Shown: positions 41,821-50,413 of the stretch, one piece after another
Numbering within the stretch: the stretch's first letter is position 1
Layout: each line of letters opens with the position of its first letter
Source: an uncultured Anaerococcus sp.
Lineage (GTDB): Bacteria > Bacillota > Clostridia > Tissierellales > Peptoniphilaceae
NCBI GenBank assembly: GCA_943914475.1
Contig: CALUCE010000009.1
Coordinates: 17,924 to 81,923 of the forward strand
DNA length: 64,000 bases
Direction: 5' to 3'
Notes under the pieces: generated by a model
What the model saw: the letters and a program-made list of their open reading frames with translations, nothing else
Told to the model about the DNA's origin: nothing
The model's database searches: none
Position numbers and translations under genes: made by a program

Positions 41821-42771
41821 TTACTTGGTTACTAGTTCCAAAGGTGATGCTATTTCTTTATCTACTTCTTCACCGTTTAGGTATTTAATAGCTGTATCTA
41901 CAGCAATTTTACCCATTTCATCTGGTTTTTGTGCTACTGTAGCTGATAGTTTACCTTCTTTTACAGCAGATATAGCATCTTCATTTCCATCAAAACCTAC
42001 TATGATTATATCATCCTTTCCTGATAAGGCTTCTGCAGCACCAAGTGCCATTTCGTCGTTTTGACAAAATACTGCCTTGATATCTGGGTTAGCTTGGATC
42101 ATATTTTCCATTACTGTTAGACCTTCAGCCCTATCAAAGTTTGCAGTTTGTGATGCAACTAAGTCTATTTTATCCTTGGTTGCTTCTTCAAAACCTTGAC
42201 CTCTTTCTCTGGTTGAGCTTGCTCCAGGTATTCCTTCTAGTTGGGCAACCTTGTCGCCTTCTTTTATATTTTCAAGTATGTATTCTCCGGCCATCTTTCC
42301 ACCTTCGATATTATCACTTGATATAAAGCTTAGGACTTCCCCTTCGTCAGATCCTCTATCTACACAAATTACAGGAATATCTCCATCATTTGCAGCTATT
42401 ACAGATGGAGATACAGCAGTAGAGTCTACTGGATTTATTATGATTAAATCAACTCCTTGAGTAATCAAGTCTTCGATTTGATTGCTTTGAGTTGAACTAT
42501 CATTTTGTGCGTCAGATATTACTACCTTTAGACCTTCTTCTTCAGCCTTAGACTCAACACTTTCTTTAAGTGAAATAAAGAATGGGTTGTTTAAAGTTGA
42601 TATAGATACACCAACTGTAAAGTCTTTTGTTTCTGCACTTGCTGTCTCTTCACTTGAAACATTTACTTCTTCGCTACTATCCGTCTTTTTGTCTTCGCCT
42701 TCTATACTACATCCTGCTAGTACTAGAAGTGATAGTGCTAGCAAAGAAATTCTTCTTAATAATTTTTTCAT
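41821..42771 (-). CDS. rbsB: Ribose ABC transporter substrate-binding lipoprotein
   Basis: RbsB captures ribose outside the membrane for RbsAC. The 316-residue protein has a lipoprotein signal (lipobox LAGC, Cys21), an acidic/Ser-rich linker, and a type I periplasmic-binding fold: GVSISTLNNPFFISLK, DLIIINPVDSTAV, PVICVDRGSDEG and VFCQNDEMALGA. It is the last gene of rbsRKDACB, 8 bases after rbsC. The kinase RbsK and mutarotase RbsD in the same operon point to ribose rather than galactose or allose. Confidence 0.94.
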   Translation of the reverse strand: MKKLLRRISLLALSLLVLAGCSIEGEDKKTDSSEEVNVSSEETASAETKDFTVGVSISTLNNPFFISLKESVESKAEEEGLKVVISDAQNDSSTQSNQIEDLITQGVDLIIINPVDSTAVSPSVIAANDGDIPVICVDRGSDEGEVLSFISSDNIEGGKMAGEYILENIKEGDKVAQLEGIPGASSTRERGQGFEEATKDKIDLVASQTANFDRAEGLTVMENMIQANPDIKAVFCQNDEMALGAAEALSGKDDIIIVGFDGNEDAISAVKEGKLSATVAQKPDEMGKIAVDTAIKYLNGEEVDKEIASPLELVTK

Positions 42772-42779
42772 ATTTCCCC

Positions 42780-43727
42780 CTATTTGTTTCTTTTTCTATC
42801 AACCAATACAGCTAATAGAATTACAACACCCTTTACTATTTGTTGGTAAAAACTTGATACACCCAATAAATTTAGTCCGTTATTTAAAACACCTAAGATT
42901 AAAATACCAATTAAAGTACCTACCAAGGATCCACTACCACCGGTCATGGAAGTTCCTCCTAGAACAACTGCTGCTATGGCGTCCATTTCATAGGCTGTTC
43001 CTGCTGTAGGCTGAGCTGAGTTTAGTCTAGATGTTAGTACAAGTCCTGATATTGTTGCCAATATACCAGATATGGTATAAACAAAAATTTTAACCTTATC
43101 TATGTTAATACCAGAAATATAGCTTGCTTTTTCATTTCCTCCAACAGCATAGACTTTCCTACCAAGGCTAGTCTTTTTTAATAAAACAAGTAAAAGAATA
43201 AAGATTATAGCAAAAAGTATTACTTGGAAAGGAATCCCAAATACTTTTCCCCTACCCAAGAAGGCAAAGATAAAGTTATCTCTTTGTCCTGCTATAGGTC
43301 TTCCATCTGTATAAACTAAAGTTGCGCCCCTAAAAATAGTCATGGTTGCTAGGGTTACTATAAAGGGAGCAAGTTTTCCCTTGGTTATCAACAAACCATT
43401 TATAAAACCTAAGATAGCACCCAAAACTATAGCTAGAATGATGGCCAAAACTGGGCTCATACCATTTTGCATTAGTCCTGCAAATATTGCTGAAGTAAAG
43501 GCAAGTATGGAACCAACTGATAAGTCAATACCGCCAGTTAGGATTACATAAGTCATGCCCAAGGCTATAAAACCATTGATGATTAATTGTCTAAGAAGAT
43601 TCATTAAGTTTGATACTTGTAAAAATCTACTATTTAAAACACTAACAATTACTACAAGCAAAATAAGTGCAATAAATGTACCAAAATTTGGATTCTCCTT
43701 TAAAGATTTTGTTTTTGATTTTTTCAT
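42780..43727 (-). CDS. rbsC: Ribose ABC transporter permease
   Basis: RbsC is the membrane channel of the ribose importer. The 315-residue protein has eight to ten hydrophobic segments and the family blocks LTGGIDLSVGSILAFTSAIF, GFINGLLITKGKLAPFIVTL and VVLGGTSMTGGSGSLVGTLIG. It overlaps rbsA by 4 bases (ATGA), so permease and ATPase are coupled in translation. Confidence 0.96.
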   Translation of the reverse strand: MKKSKTKSLKENPNFGTFIALILLVVIVSVLNSRFLQVSNLMNLLRQLIINGFIALGMTYVILTGGIDLSVGSILAFTSAIFAGLMQNGMSPVLAIILAIVLGAILGFINGLLITKGKLAPFIVTLATMTIFRGATLVYTDGRPIAGQRDNFIFAFLGRGKVFGIPFQVILFAIIFILLLVLLKKTSLGRKVYAVGGNEKASYISGINIDKVKIFVYTISGILATISGLVLTSRLNSAQPTAGTAYEMDAIAAVVLGGTSMTGGSGSLVGTLIGILILGVLNNGLNLLGVSSFYQQIVKGVVILLAVLVDRKRNK

Positions 43728-45205
43728 AGTTTTCCTCCTGTAGCCAAGGTCATAACAGATTCTTGATTCTTTTCTTCACTTGATATCTCTCCTTGTAGTT
43801 TTCCTTCGTAAACTACATATATTCTATGAGATAGGCTTAACAGTTCTGGTAGGTCGCTTGATATCAAGATTACACAAAGCCCCGTCTCAACCATCTTTTC
43901 TATCAAATCATAGATTTCTCTTTTGGCCCCAACATCAACTCCCTTGGTTGGCTCGTCAAGGATTAATACTCTTGGCTCTGTCCCAAACCATTTTGCCATA
44001 ACTACTTTTTGTTGGTTACCTCCGGAAAGATCTTCCAGTAAGTCTTCTATACCAATACACTTTATGTTCAAACTATCCTTGTATGAAGCTGAAAATTTCT
44101 TTTCTTTGTCCTGGTCTATAAAGAAACCTGAGCTAACCTTATTAAAGTTAGTAAGACTTAAGTTTTCTCTAATAGACTCCCCTAGAACAACGCCTTCTTC
44201 CTTCCTATTTTCAGTAAGAAATGCCATATTATTTTTTATAGCATCTGATGGATTCTTTATATTTACCAATTCATTGTCTATGTAAACTTGGCCCGAATCT
44301 TTTTCATCTATTCCAAATACTGACCTAAAGATTTCGCTCCTACCAGCACCCATAAGTCCGCCAATACCAACAACTTCGCCAGCCCTGGCCTTTAGGTTGA
44401 TATTTTCAAAATATCCATCCCTGCTAAAGTTTTTTATTTCAAATCTTATATCGCCTGGCTTAAAGTTAATTTCAGGATAAAAATCTCCTATATCCCTACC
44501 AACCATGTGCTTAACTAATTCAACTTCATTGGTCTTACTTGTTTCAAAAACGGCTACAGATTTTCCGTCTCTCATAACTGTAACCCTATCGGTTAGGGCA
44601 AATATTTCTTCCATCCTATGGCTGATATATATCATGGATACATTTCTATCTTTTAATTTTTTGATAAGCTTAAAGAGCTTTTCTATCTCATTGTTGGTTA
44701 AGGCAGTTGTAGGCTCATCTAATATAAGTATGTTTATATCGCTCATATTTGCCTTGGCTATTTCCATCATTTGCCTTTCGCCTACAGACAAGTTCTTTAC
44801 AGTTTCATTTGGATCTATATTTATATCCAATTCATCAAAGACTTTTCTTACCTCAGCTTCCATCTTTTCATAATCAAGAAAGATACCTTTTTTAAGCTCA
44901 TTGTTCATAAAGAGATTATCTACAACGCTAAGTTCAGGATAGTCAACCAATTCTTGGTGGATAAAGCTTATACCAAGTTTCTTGGCATCCTCTATTGTAT
45001 TTATTGCAGTCTTTTTTCCATCTATAAGTATCTCACCAGAATCTTTTTCTAAAATACCGGTAAAGATATTCATCAAGGTAGATTTTCCAGCACCATTTTC
45101 GCCTACAAGGGCATGGATTTCTCCTTCTTTTATATCAAGTTCTACACCCTTTAAAACTTCGTTTTGTCCAAAACTTTTGTATATATTTTTTAATGAAGTT
45201 TGCAT
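43724..45205 (-). CDS. rbsA: Ribose ABC transporter ATP-binding protein (two ABC domains)
   Basis: RbsA powers ribose import. The 493-residue protein holds two ATPase domains in tandem. The first has Walker A GENGAGKST (about 35-43), LSVGERQM and Walker B ILILDEPTTAL. The second has LSGGNQQKV and VLILDEPTKGVD, but its Walker A region reads GGLMGAGRSE, lacking the Lys, as is usual in this sugar subfamily. It begins 9 bases after rbsD. Confidence 0.96.
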   Translation of the reverse strand: MQTSLKNIYKSFGQNEVLKGVELDIKEGEIHALVGENGAGKSTLMNIFTGILEKDSGEILIDGKKTAINTIEDAKKLGISFIHQELVDYPELSVVDNLFMNNELKKGIFLDYEKMEAEVRKVFDELDINIDPNETVKNLSVGERQMMEIAKANMSDINILILDEPTTALTNNEIEKLFKLIKKLKDRNVSMIYISHRMEEIFALTDRVTVMRDGKSVAVFETSKTNEVELVKHMVGRDIGDFYPEINFKPGDIRFEIKNFSRDGYFENINLKARAGEVVGIGGLMGAGRSEIFRSVFGIDEKDSGQVYIDNELVNIKNPSDAIKNNMAFLTENRKEEGVVLGESIRENLSLTNFNKVSSGFFIDQDKEKKFSASYKDSLNIKCIGIEDLLEDLSGGNQQKVVMAKWFGTEPRVLILDEPTKGVDVGAKREIYDLIEKMVETGLCVILISSDLPELLSLSHRIYVVYEGKLQGEISSEEKNQESVMTLATGGKL

Positions 45206-45214
45206 AAAATCACC

Positions 45215-45607
45215 TTAAAAAATATTTTTTGACTGTAAGATAATATTAGAATATGGAGTATTCTCCCCAGTTCTTATAACAAATTTTACATCTTTTAGTC
45301 TTTCCTTAAATTCTTCATGGCTAATATATTCACTTTCAACCCCTGGTAAAAGTTCTTTTATCCTGACTTCTTGGTCCTTATTATTGTCCTTAATCTCGCT
45401 AGCTAAGATATACTTTTCTACTGAAAAATCTTTTAGGACTTCTTCCAAAACGTCAATAAAAGATGGAGAGCCAAGCTTTAAGGAAATATCTATTTTCTTA
45501 TCCTCATCAATAGGAAGACCGCAGTCTCCAATAGCTATTAGGTCTGTATGACCCAAATCAGCAAGTCCTTTAGCAATCTCACTATTTAATATTCCATTTA
45601 ATTTCAT
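45215..45607 (-). CDS. rbsD: D-ribose pyranase
   Basis: RbsD interconverts ribose pyranose and furanose forms so that RbsK can act. The 130-residue protein opens with LNGILNSEIAKGLADLGHTD (His20 is the expected catalytic residue) followed by IGDCGLPID, and ends with the conserved RTGENTPYSNIIL. It overlaps the rbsK stop by one base. Confidence 0.95.
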   Translation of the reverse strand: MKLNGILNSEIAKGLADLGHTDLIAIGDCGLPIDEDKKIDISLKLGSPSFIDVLEEVLKDFSVEKYILASEIKDNNKDQEVRIKELLPGVESEYISHEEFKERLKDVKFVIRTGENTPYSNIILQSKNIF

Positions 45608-46497
45608 TATTCCTCCTCAAGATAAGATTTTACCTTATCAAATTCCGGTATAGAGTTACTTGCACCCTTAACTTTTACAGCTAGAGCTGAAGCTAGAGAA
45701 GCATAGTTTAGGCATTCTTCAACATCGTAGCCCTTTGCCATCATGCCAACAAAATATCCAGTAAAAGTATCCCCTGCCCCAGTAGTATCTACCACCTTGA
45801 CCTTGTAGGCATCTTGGGAAACATTTTTATTTTCATCAAAATATATAGATCCCTTTTGGCCAAGGGTGATAATAGTCTTTAAATTTCCATAGGTGAATTT
45901 AAGTTTATCAATGATTTTTATATCGTCATTTTCACCACTTATATCTTTTGCCTCTGTCTCATTCATTATAAGCATGTTTATCTTATTTAGATCAATTTTA
46001 AGTAAATCTTCATTTATAGGTGAAGGATTTAATACTATAAACATCTCTTTTTTATGAGCCTCGTCTATTATATACTCTAAATTATTTATCTCATTTTGAA
46101 GTAAAAGTATATCATCTTTTTCAAAATCAGCCAAAACCTCATCTATAAAGTCTGTATCCATATCATAGTTTGCTCCGTGGCTTAAAACTATAGAATTTTC
46201 TCCACTTTTATCTAGCTGGATAAAGGCTGATCCTGTAAAAATTTCAGTTTTTCTTATATATTTTGTATTAACCCTATTATCTTCCAGATAATCCGAAATA
46301 AAGTCATCTTTTGTATTTAATTTTCCTGCATGATAAACTTCCTCTGAAACTTTTGCCAAGGCTATGGATTGGTTTAGGCCCTTGCCTCCAATTTTTTCTT
46401 CATATAGCTTAGAATCAATAGTTTCTCCAGGCCTTACTATATGGTCCACAGAAAAAATCTTATCAATGTTTATAGATCCAAAATTTAATATTTTCAT
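45607..46497 (-). CDS. rbsK: Ribokinase
   Basis: RbsK phosphorylates ribose to ribose-5-phosphate, which feeds RpiB, Tkt and Prs encoded in this window. The 296-residue PfkB-family protein has GGKGLNQSIALAK near residue 37, the PNxSEN-type region NPSPINEDLL, and the catalytic DTTGAGDTFTGYFVG near residue 240. It overlaps rbsR by 4 bases. Confidence 0.94.
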   Translation of the reverse strand: MKILNFGSINIDKIFSVDHIVRPGETIDSKLYEEKIGGKGLNQSIALAKVSEEVYHAGKLNTKDDFISDYLEDNRVNTKYIRKTEIFTGSAFIQLDKSGENSIVLSHGANYDMDTDFIDEVLADFEKDDILLLQNEINNLEYIIDEAHKKEMFIVLNPSPINEDLLKIDLNKINMLIMNETEAKDISGENDDIKIIDKLKFTYGNLKTIITLGQKGSIYFDENKNVSQDAYKVKVVDTTGAGDTFTGYFVGMMAKGYDVEECLNYASLASALAVKVKGASNSIPEFDKVKSYLEEE

Positions 46498-47489
46498 TCT
46501 TCACTCTCCTTTACACTCTCACCCCTTACAATCTTTGGACTAACCAATATCTTTTTATCAGTAAGTTTCTTTTTTATAAGTCTATCCACCATCTTGATTG
46601 AAAGCTTTGCTATCTCATCAATATTTTGGTCAACAGAAGTAAGCTTGGGGCTTATAACCCTATTCATAGGCAGATTATCATAGCTTATTATGGATATATC
46701 TTCAGGCACTCTGATGCCTTTTTTTAAAAAATAATTTAAAATACCATATGTACTAAGGTCAGAAAAGGAAAAAATAGAATCAACTCCTCTTTCTACCAAA
46801 TATTCCCCTGCCTTAAAGCCACCTTCAAAAGAATAATTTCCATGGATGATATTTTTAGGATCATAAACTATGTAATTATCTATCATACATTTTAAGGCTC
46901 CAGAAAGTCTTCTGGTAGAGTTGGGTGTATCGTGTGGACCAATATTAAGTCCAATGTTTCTAAAGCCATGGTCTAGTAAATATTGAACTGCCAAATATCC
47001 ACCCTTTTCATTATCCCCAGTTACTATATTTACTTCATCATTTCCATAGTCGAATTCATCCAAAAAAACTATATTATATTTATCTATAATCTTCTTATCA
47101 AAATTTTTAACTCTTCTATCAACTATCAAGGTAGCTTCTATGTAGTTTCTTTCAATCAAATCCACAAAGCTTTTTCCATCCATAATCTTGTTATGGGAAT
47201 TATAAATGTATAATATATAGCCCAACTCCTCAGCATATATGGCCAATTGATTTGATAAAAGAGCAAAAAATGGATTTATCAAATCAGGAATAACAAGCAT
47301 TATAGAGTTACTTTTCTTAGTAACCAGGCTTCTAGCTATATTGTTAGGTCTATAGTCTAATTCTTCTGCTGCTTGCAAAACTTTTTTTCTGGTTTGGTCA
47401 GATATTTTATGATTTGTATTGTTTAGCACCATAGAAACAGTAGTAATTGATACTCCTGCTAGCTTTGCAACTTCTTTAATATTTGACAT
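46494..47489 (-). CDS. rbsR: LacI-family ribose operon repressor
   Basis: A 331-residue LacI-type regulator and first gene of the rbs operon. The N-terminal helix-turn-helix is NIKEVAKLAGVSITTVSMVL with the hinge RPNNIARSLVTKKS; the rest is a sugar-binding core like RbsB (DLINPFFALL, FLDEFDYG, SYDNLPM). Autoregulation is likely because a LacI-type operator covers its promoter. Ribose or a derivative would be the inducer, by position in the operon. Confidence 0.92.
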   Translation of the reverse strand: MSNIKEVAKLAGVSITTVSMVLNNTNHKISDQTRKKVLQAAEELDYRPNNIARSLVTKKSNSIMLVIPDLINPFFALLSNQLAIYAEELGYILYIYNSHNKIMDGKSFVDLIERNYIEATLIVDRRVKNFDKKIIDKYNIVFLDEFDYGNDEVNIVTGDNEKGGYLAVQYLLDHGFRNIGLNIGPHDTPNSTRRLSGALKCMIDNYIVYDPKNIIHGNYSFEGGFKAGEYLVERGVDSIFSFSDLSTYGILNYFLKKGIRVPEDISIISYDNLPMNRVISPKLTSVDQNIDEIAKLSIKMVDRLIKKKLTDKKILVSPKIVRGESVKESEE

Positions 47490-47501
47490 TCTTAACTCCG
47501 T

Positions 47502-47550
47502 TAAAACGTTTTACTTAATATAAGTATATCAATTTTATTAGTCTTGTCAA
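47502..47550 (-). promoter_or_regulatory. rbs operon promoter with LacI-type operator
   Basis: On the minus strand TTGACA (47545-47550) is followed after 16 bases by TATACT (47523-47528). The perfect 12-base palindrome TAAAACGTTTTA (47502-47513), with the central CG of LacI/GalR-family operators, lies at the expected transcription start 13 bases before the rbsR ATG. RbsR is the obvious ligand; a CcpA-type site is an alternative. Confidence 0.82.
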
Positions 47551-47592
47551 TATTTTTTGTAAACTTAGGTATAATAATATAGAGGTGATAAT

Positions 47593-48342
47593 ATGAATGA
47601 AACAATAAAAACACAACTTGGACACAGAACTATTAGAGAATTTAAGGACCAAGCCATTCCCCAAGGAGATCTTGAAAAGCTTTTTGATGTTATCAATATG
47701 ACCGCATCAAGTAATGGTATGCAAAATTCATCTGTAATCAGGGTCACAGACCAAAAAATCAAAGACCAACTTGCAGAAATCGGCCTTCAAGAATATATGA
47801 GAAGGGCGCCAGAACTTCTTATCTTTATAGTTGACCTATACAGAAACTATCATATAGCCAAAGAAATGAAAAACGAAAATAATATTATGATTGGCTTTGA
47901 TAAATTTATGCAAGGCTTTACCGATGCCTGTCTAGCTGCCCAAAACTTTGTTGTAGGAGCAGAAAGCATGGGCTATGGAGCAAACTATTTCGGCAATATC
48001 CACAATAATACCAAGAAGGTCATAGAGCTTCTTGATTTACCAAAATACACCTTCCCTGTTGTAGGAGTAGGTATCGGTATACCAAACCAAGACCCTCAAC
48101 TAAAACCTAGGATGCCTATGGAACTTAAGATGTTTGAAAATGGCTACAAGAAATTTGACTCCTACCTTGATGCCATAAAAGACTATGATGAAGTTATGCA
48201 AACCTACTATGACCTAAGGGATGCTAACAATAGGGTTGATGCATTTTCTACCCAAATCCTCAAAAAACAAGGATCTATTATTTCAAACAGAGAAGAAATG
48301 TACCAAGCCTTTGTTGACCAAGGATTTATAATTAATAAATAA
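47593..48342 (+). CDS. NAD(P)H-dependent nitroreductase-family oxidoreductase (NfsA/FRP type)
   Basis: A 249-residue FMN flavoprotein of the NfsA/FRP branch, which reduces flavins, quinones or nitro compounds. The opening HRTIREFKDQAIPQGDLEKL, the TASSNGMQNSSVIRV segment, FTDACLAAQNFVVGAESMGYG and the VGVGIGIPNQDPQLKPRMP block are typical. It is transcribed divergently from rbs, with TATAAT at 47570-47575 and AGAGGTG before the ATG. Physiological substrate is unknown. Confidence 0.9.
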   Translation: MNETIKTQLGHRTIREFKDQAIPQGDLEKLFDVINMTASSNGMQNSSVIRVTDQKIKDQLAEIGLQEYMRRAPELLIFIVDLYRNYHIAKEMKNENNIMIGFDKFMQGFTDACLAAQNFVVGAESMGYGANYFGNIHNNTKKVIELLDLPKYTFPVVGVGIGIPNQDPQLKPRMPMELKMFENGYKKFDSYLDAIKDYDEVMQTYYDLRDANNRVDAFSTQILKKQGSIISNREEMYQAFVDQGFIINK

Positions 48343-48344
48343 TA

Positions 48345-48372
48345 TTGATTTTAATATAAAATGTTATACAAT
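48345..48372 (+). promoter_or_regulatory. Promoter of folT
   Basis: TTGATT (48345-48350) is followed after 16 bases by TACAAT (48367-48372), placing the transcript start within a few bases of the THF aptamer. It overlaps nothing but the very end of the nitroreductase gene region. Confidence 0.6.
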
Positions 48373-48380
48373 ATTCATAT

Positions 48381-48482
48381 CAGAGTAGGTAAAGAGCGTA
48401 AAGTGTCAAGAAATGGGAAGTTGATCTTGAACGAAAGTTTTTATAACTGCGATTCTTTATTGCATCCGCTGAGCCTTCTTTG
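48381..48482 (+). promoter_or_regulatory. Tetrahydrofolate (THF) riboswitch, folT-type
   Basis: The leader contains the THF-I consensus blocks in order: AGAGTAG, GCGTAAAGTGT, GAAATGGGAAGTTGATC, AACGAA, and TTGCATCCGCTGAGCC. The P1 ends CAGAG and CTTTG pair. The element ends 5 bases before AAGGAGG of folT and no U-tailed terminator intervenes, so control is probably at translation. The downstream gene is a folate-type S-component, the classic target. Confidence 0.93.
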
Positions 48483-48498
48483 ATAGAAAGGAGGTATT

Positions 48499-49011
48499 AT
48501 GAATAACAAAATAACAACCAAGTTTGTGACCAGAGCTGCTATACTAACAGCCATCTCCATAGTCTTATCAAGATTTTTATCAATCTTTATAAGCCAAACC
48601 TTAAAAATAGGCTTCTCATCTATACCGCTTATGCTTTGTGGTTTGATGTTTGGGCCTTTGGTAGGAGCTATGAGTGGCCTTGCTGCAGACTTGATAGGTG
48701 CTATGATTTTTCTCGGTGGTCAGTTCCATCTAGGCTTTACCCTATCATCCATATTGACAGCAGTTATTCCAGCTCTTGTTAAAAAATATCTTATAAAAGA
48801 TAAGAAAAACTCAACCTTACTAATCGTAGTAAGTGTTATACTAACATTTTTAGTAGCCCACTTATTACTAAACTCTCTATGGTTGACCCAACTCTATGGC
48901 ATGACTTACCCTGCCATGATGATATCCAGGGCACCTAAGGTTATTATCGAAGCTATTTTAAACATCATAATTATGAAAGTAATCTATGATAGAATAATAC
49001 CAAATATTTAA
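48499..49011 (+). CDS. folT: Folate ECF transporter S-component
   Basis: FolT is the membrane folate-binding subunit of an ECF transporter. The 170-residue protein has about six hydrophobic segments with the family blocks FVTRAAILTAISIVLSRFLS, FSSIPLMLCGLMFGPLVGA, GLAADLIGAMIF and SRAPKVIIEAILNIIIMK. The THF riboswitch directly upstream confirms the ligand. The ECF ATPases and EcfT are elsewhere in the genome. A long multi-part hairpin follows the stop. Confidence 0.95.
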   Translation: MNNKITTKFVTRAAILTAISIVLSRFLSIFISQTLKIGFSSIPLMLCGLMFGPLVGAMSGLAADLIGAMIFLGGQFHLGFTLSSILTAVIPALVKKYLIKDKKNSTLLIVVSVILTFLVAHLLLNSLWLTQLYGMTYPAMMISRAPKVIIEAILNIIIMKVIYDRIIPNI

Positions 49012-49015
49012 AAAG

Positions 49016-49090
49016 AAAAATCGTATCTAAGACAGGTCTGACCACCTCAAGCTTGAGGAAAGTCAGTATCTTGTCAAAGATACGATTTTT
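49016..49090. terminator. Long branched hairpin terminator between folT and the ClC gene
   Basis: A perfect 13-bp outer stem (AAAAATCGTATCT with AGATACGATTTTT) encloses a second hairpin whose CTGAC/GTCAG stem carries the perfect palindrome CCTCAAGCTTGAGG. The T run continues as TTATTT on the plus strand, and a U-rich run follows on the minus strand. It ends 4 bases from the convergent ClC stop. Confidence 0.85.
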
Positions 49091-49093
49091 TAT

Positions 49094-50413
49094 TTAGATT
49101 ATATCTTCCTTCTCGACCTTTCTCATATCTGTAATCAAATTATCAAGAAGGGTTTCATAAAATGGATTGGACTTTAATAGATAAGCCACCATATAAGAAA
49201 TTATTACTACTAAGGCAAAACCAGCAAAGTGAACATAGGATCCTGTCATCTCAAGGACTATCATTATGGATGTCAAAGAAGATCTCATGACAGATGCTAG
49301 CATGCCAGCCATGCCCAAAACTATAAAGTTTGCCAAAAATTCATCATCCATGGATGAAATGCCAAGTCTTTTTGTAGCATAAAAGTATATGGCTCCTGCA
49401 AGTGCCCCCATGGTCAAGGTTGGAACAAGGGTACCTCCTTGTATGCCTGTACCAAAACAAAAGGCTGTATAGAATAATTTTAAGGCCAAAATAAAAACTA
49501 ATAACTTTAAAGACTCACGAGTTGAGTCGCTTGCATGGATTACCTCTATTAAAGAATGTCCACCTCCCAAAACTTCAGGATAAGTAAGTCCAAATATAAT
49601 AGCCATCAAAAATGCTATATATGTAAGAATAAGTGGACTTATAGATGACTTACTCATTTTCTCCTTGGCAAAAAGTAAACCCTTGTTAAAAAGCACTCCC
49701 ACTATAGAAACAAAAACACCCAAAACTATAATATGAAAATAAACATGTAAGGGAAGTTGTTCAACTATGGTAAAGGAGAACATTAAATCCAGACCAAAGA
49801 TAACCTTGGAAATTATTGTTGTAACAAAACAAGCTGAAATAGTTGGAATAAAAACATAGGGAGAAAAGGTCTTGGTAAATTCTTCCATGGTTATAAGAAC
49901 TCCTGACAAGGGAGCCACAAAAGCACCTGCAAGACCTGCACCTGCTCCGGCACTAATCAAAGATTTTTCCAAGTCTTCTCTTTTGGTAATCTTCGCTATA
50001 AGCTTGCCACAAGCCCCTCCTATTTGAACAGAAGGTCCTTCCTTACCAAGAGATAAACCACCCAAGGCTCCTGCTATACCACCAACAAACTTTGAAATCA
50101 TGACCTTGACAGGGTTCATGTTAAATCTGCCTTGGATTTCTCCAACTACTTGGGGTATACCACTACCTCCACTCAAAGGTGCCCATTTTATAAAATACCT
50201 AGCTAAAAAACTCAAAATAAAAAATATTATTAATAAAGGCACTATCATCTTTAAATTTGCTCTGGTATAATAATCCTTGATAAAGCTTAAAGAATTGTCT
50301 ATCAAAAACCTATAGAGTATAACTGCAAGTCCCGCTAGAACTCCCACCAGGGCTCCTTCAACCACCAGGGTAGTAACTATCTTTCCATTAATTTCTCTAT
50401 TATCTTCTTGCAT
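49094..50413 (-). CDS. ClC family chloride channel or H+/Cl- exchanger
   Basis: A 439-residue membrane protein with all ClC selectivity blocks: GGSGIPQV near residue 80, LGKEGPSVQIGG (with the gating Glu), GAGAGLAGAFVAPLSGVLITMEE, and GTGIQGGTLVPTLTMGA. The gating Glu fits an H+/Cl- exchanger or a channel; fluoride-type CLC(F) proteins have altered forms of these motifs, so they are less likely. It overlaps the alkylation-repair gene by 14 bases. Confidence 0.93.
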   Translation of the reverse strand: MQEDNREINGKIVTTLVVEGALVGVLAGLAVILYRFLIDNSLSFIKDYYTRANLKMIVPLLIIFFILSFLARYFIKWAPLSGGSGIPQVVGEIQGRFNMNPVKVMISKFVGGIAGALGGLSLGKEGPSVQIGGACGKLIAKITKREDLEKSLISAGAGAGLAGAFVAPLSGVLITMEEFTKTFSPYVFIPTISACFVTTIISKVIFGLDLMFSFTIVEQLPLHVYFHIIVLGVFVSIVGVLFNKGLLFAKEKMSKSSISPLILTYIAFLMAIIFGLTYPEVLGGGHSLIEVIHASDSTRESLKLLVFILALKLFYTAFCFGTGIQGGTLVPTLTMGALAGAIYFYATKRLGISSMDDEFLANFIVLGMAGMLASVMRSSLTSIMIVLEMTGSYVHFAGFALVVIISYMVAYLLKSNPFYETLLDNLITDMRKVEKEDII

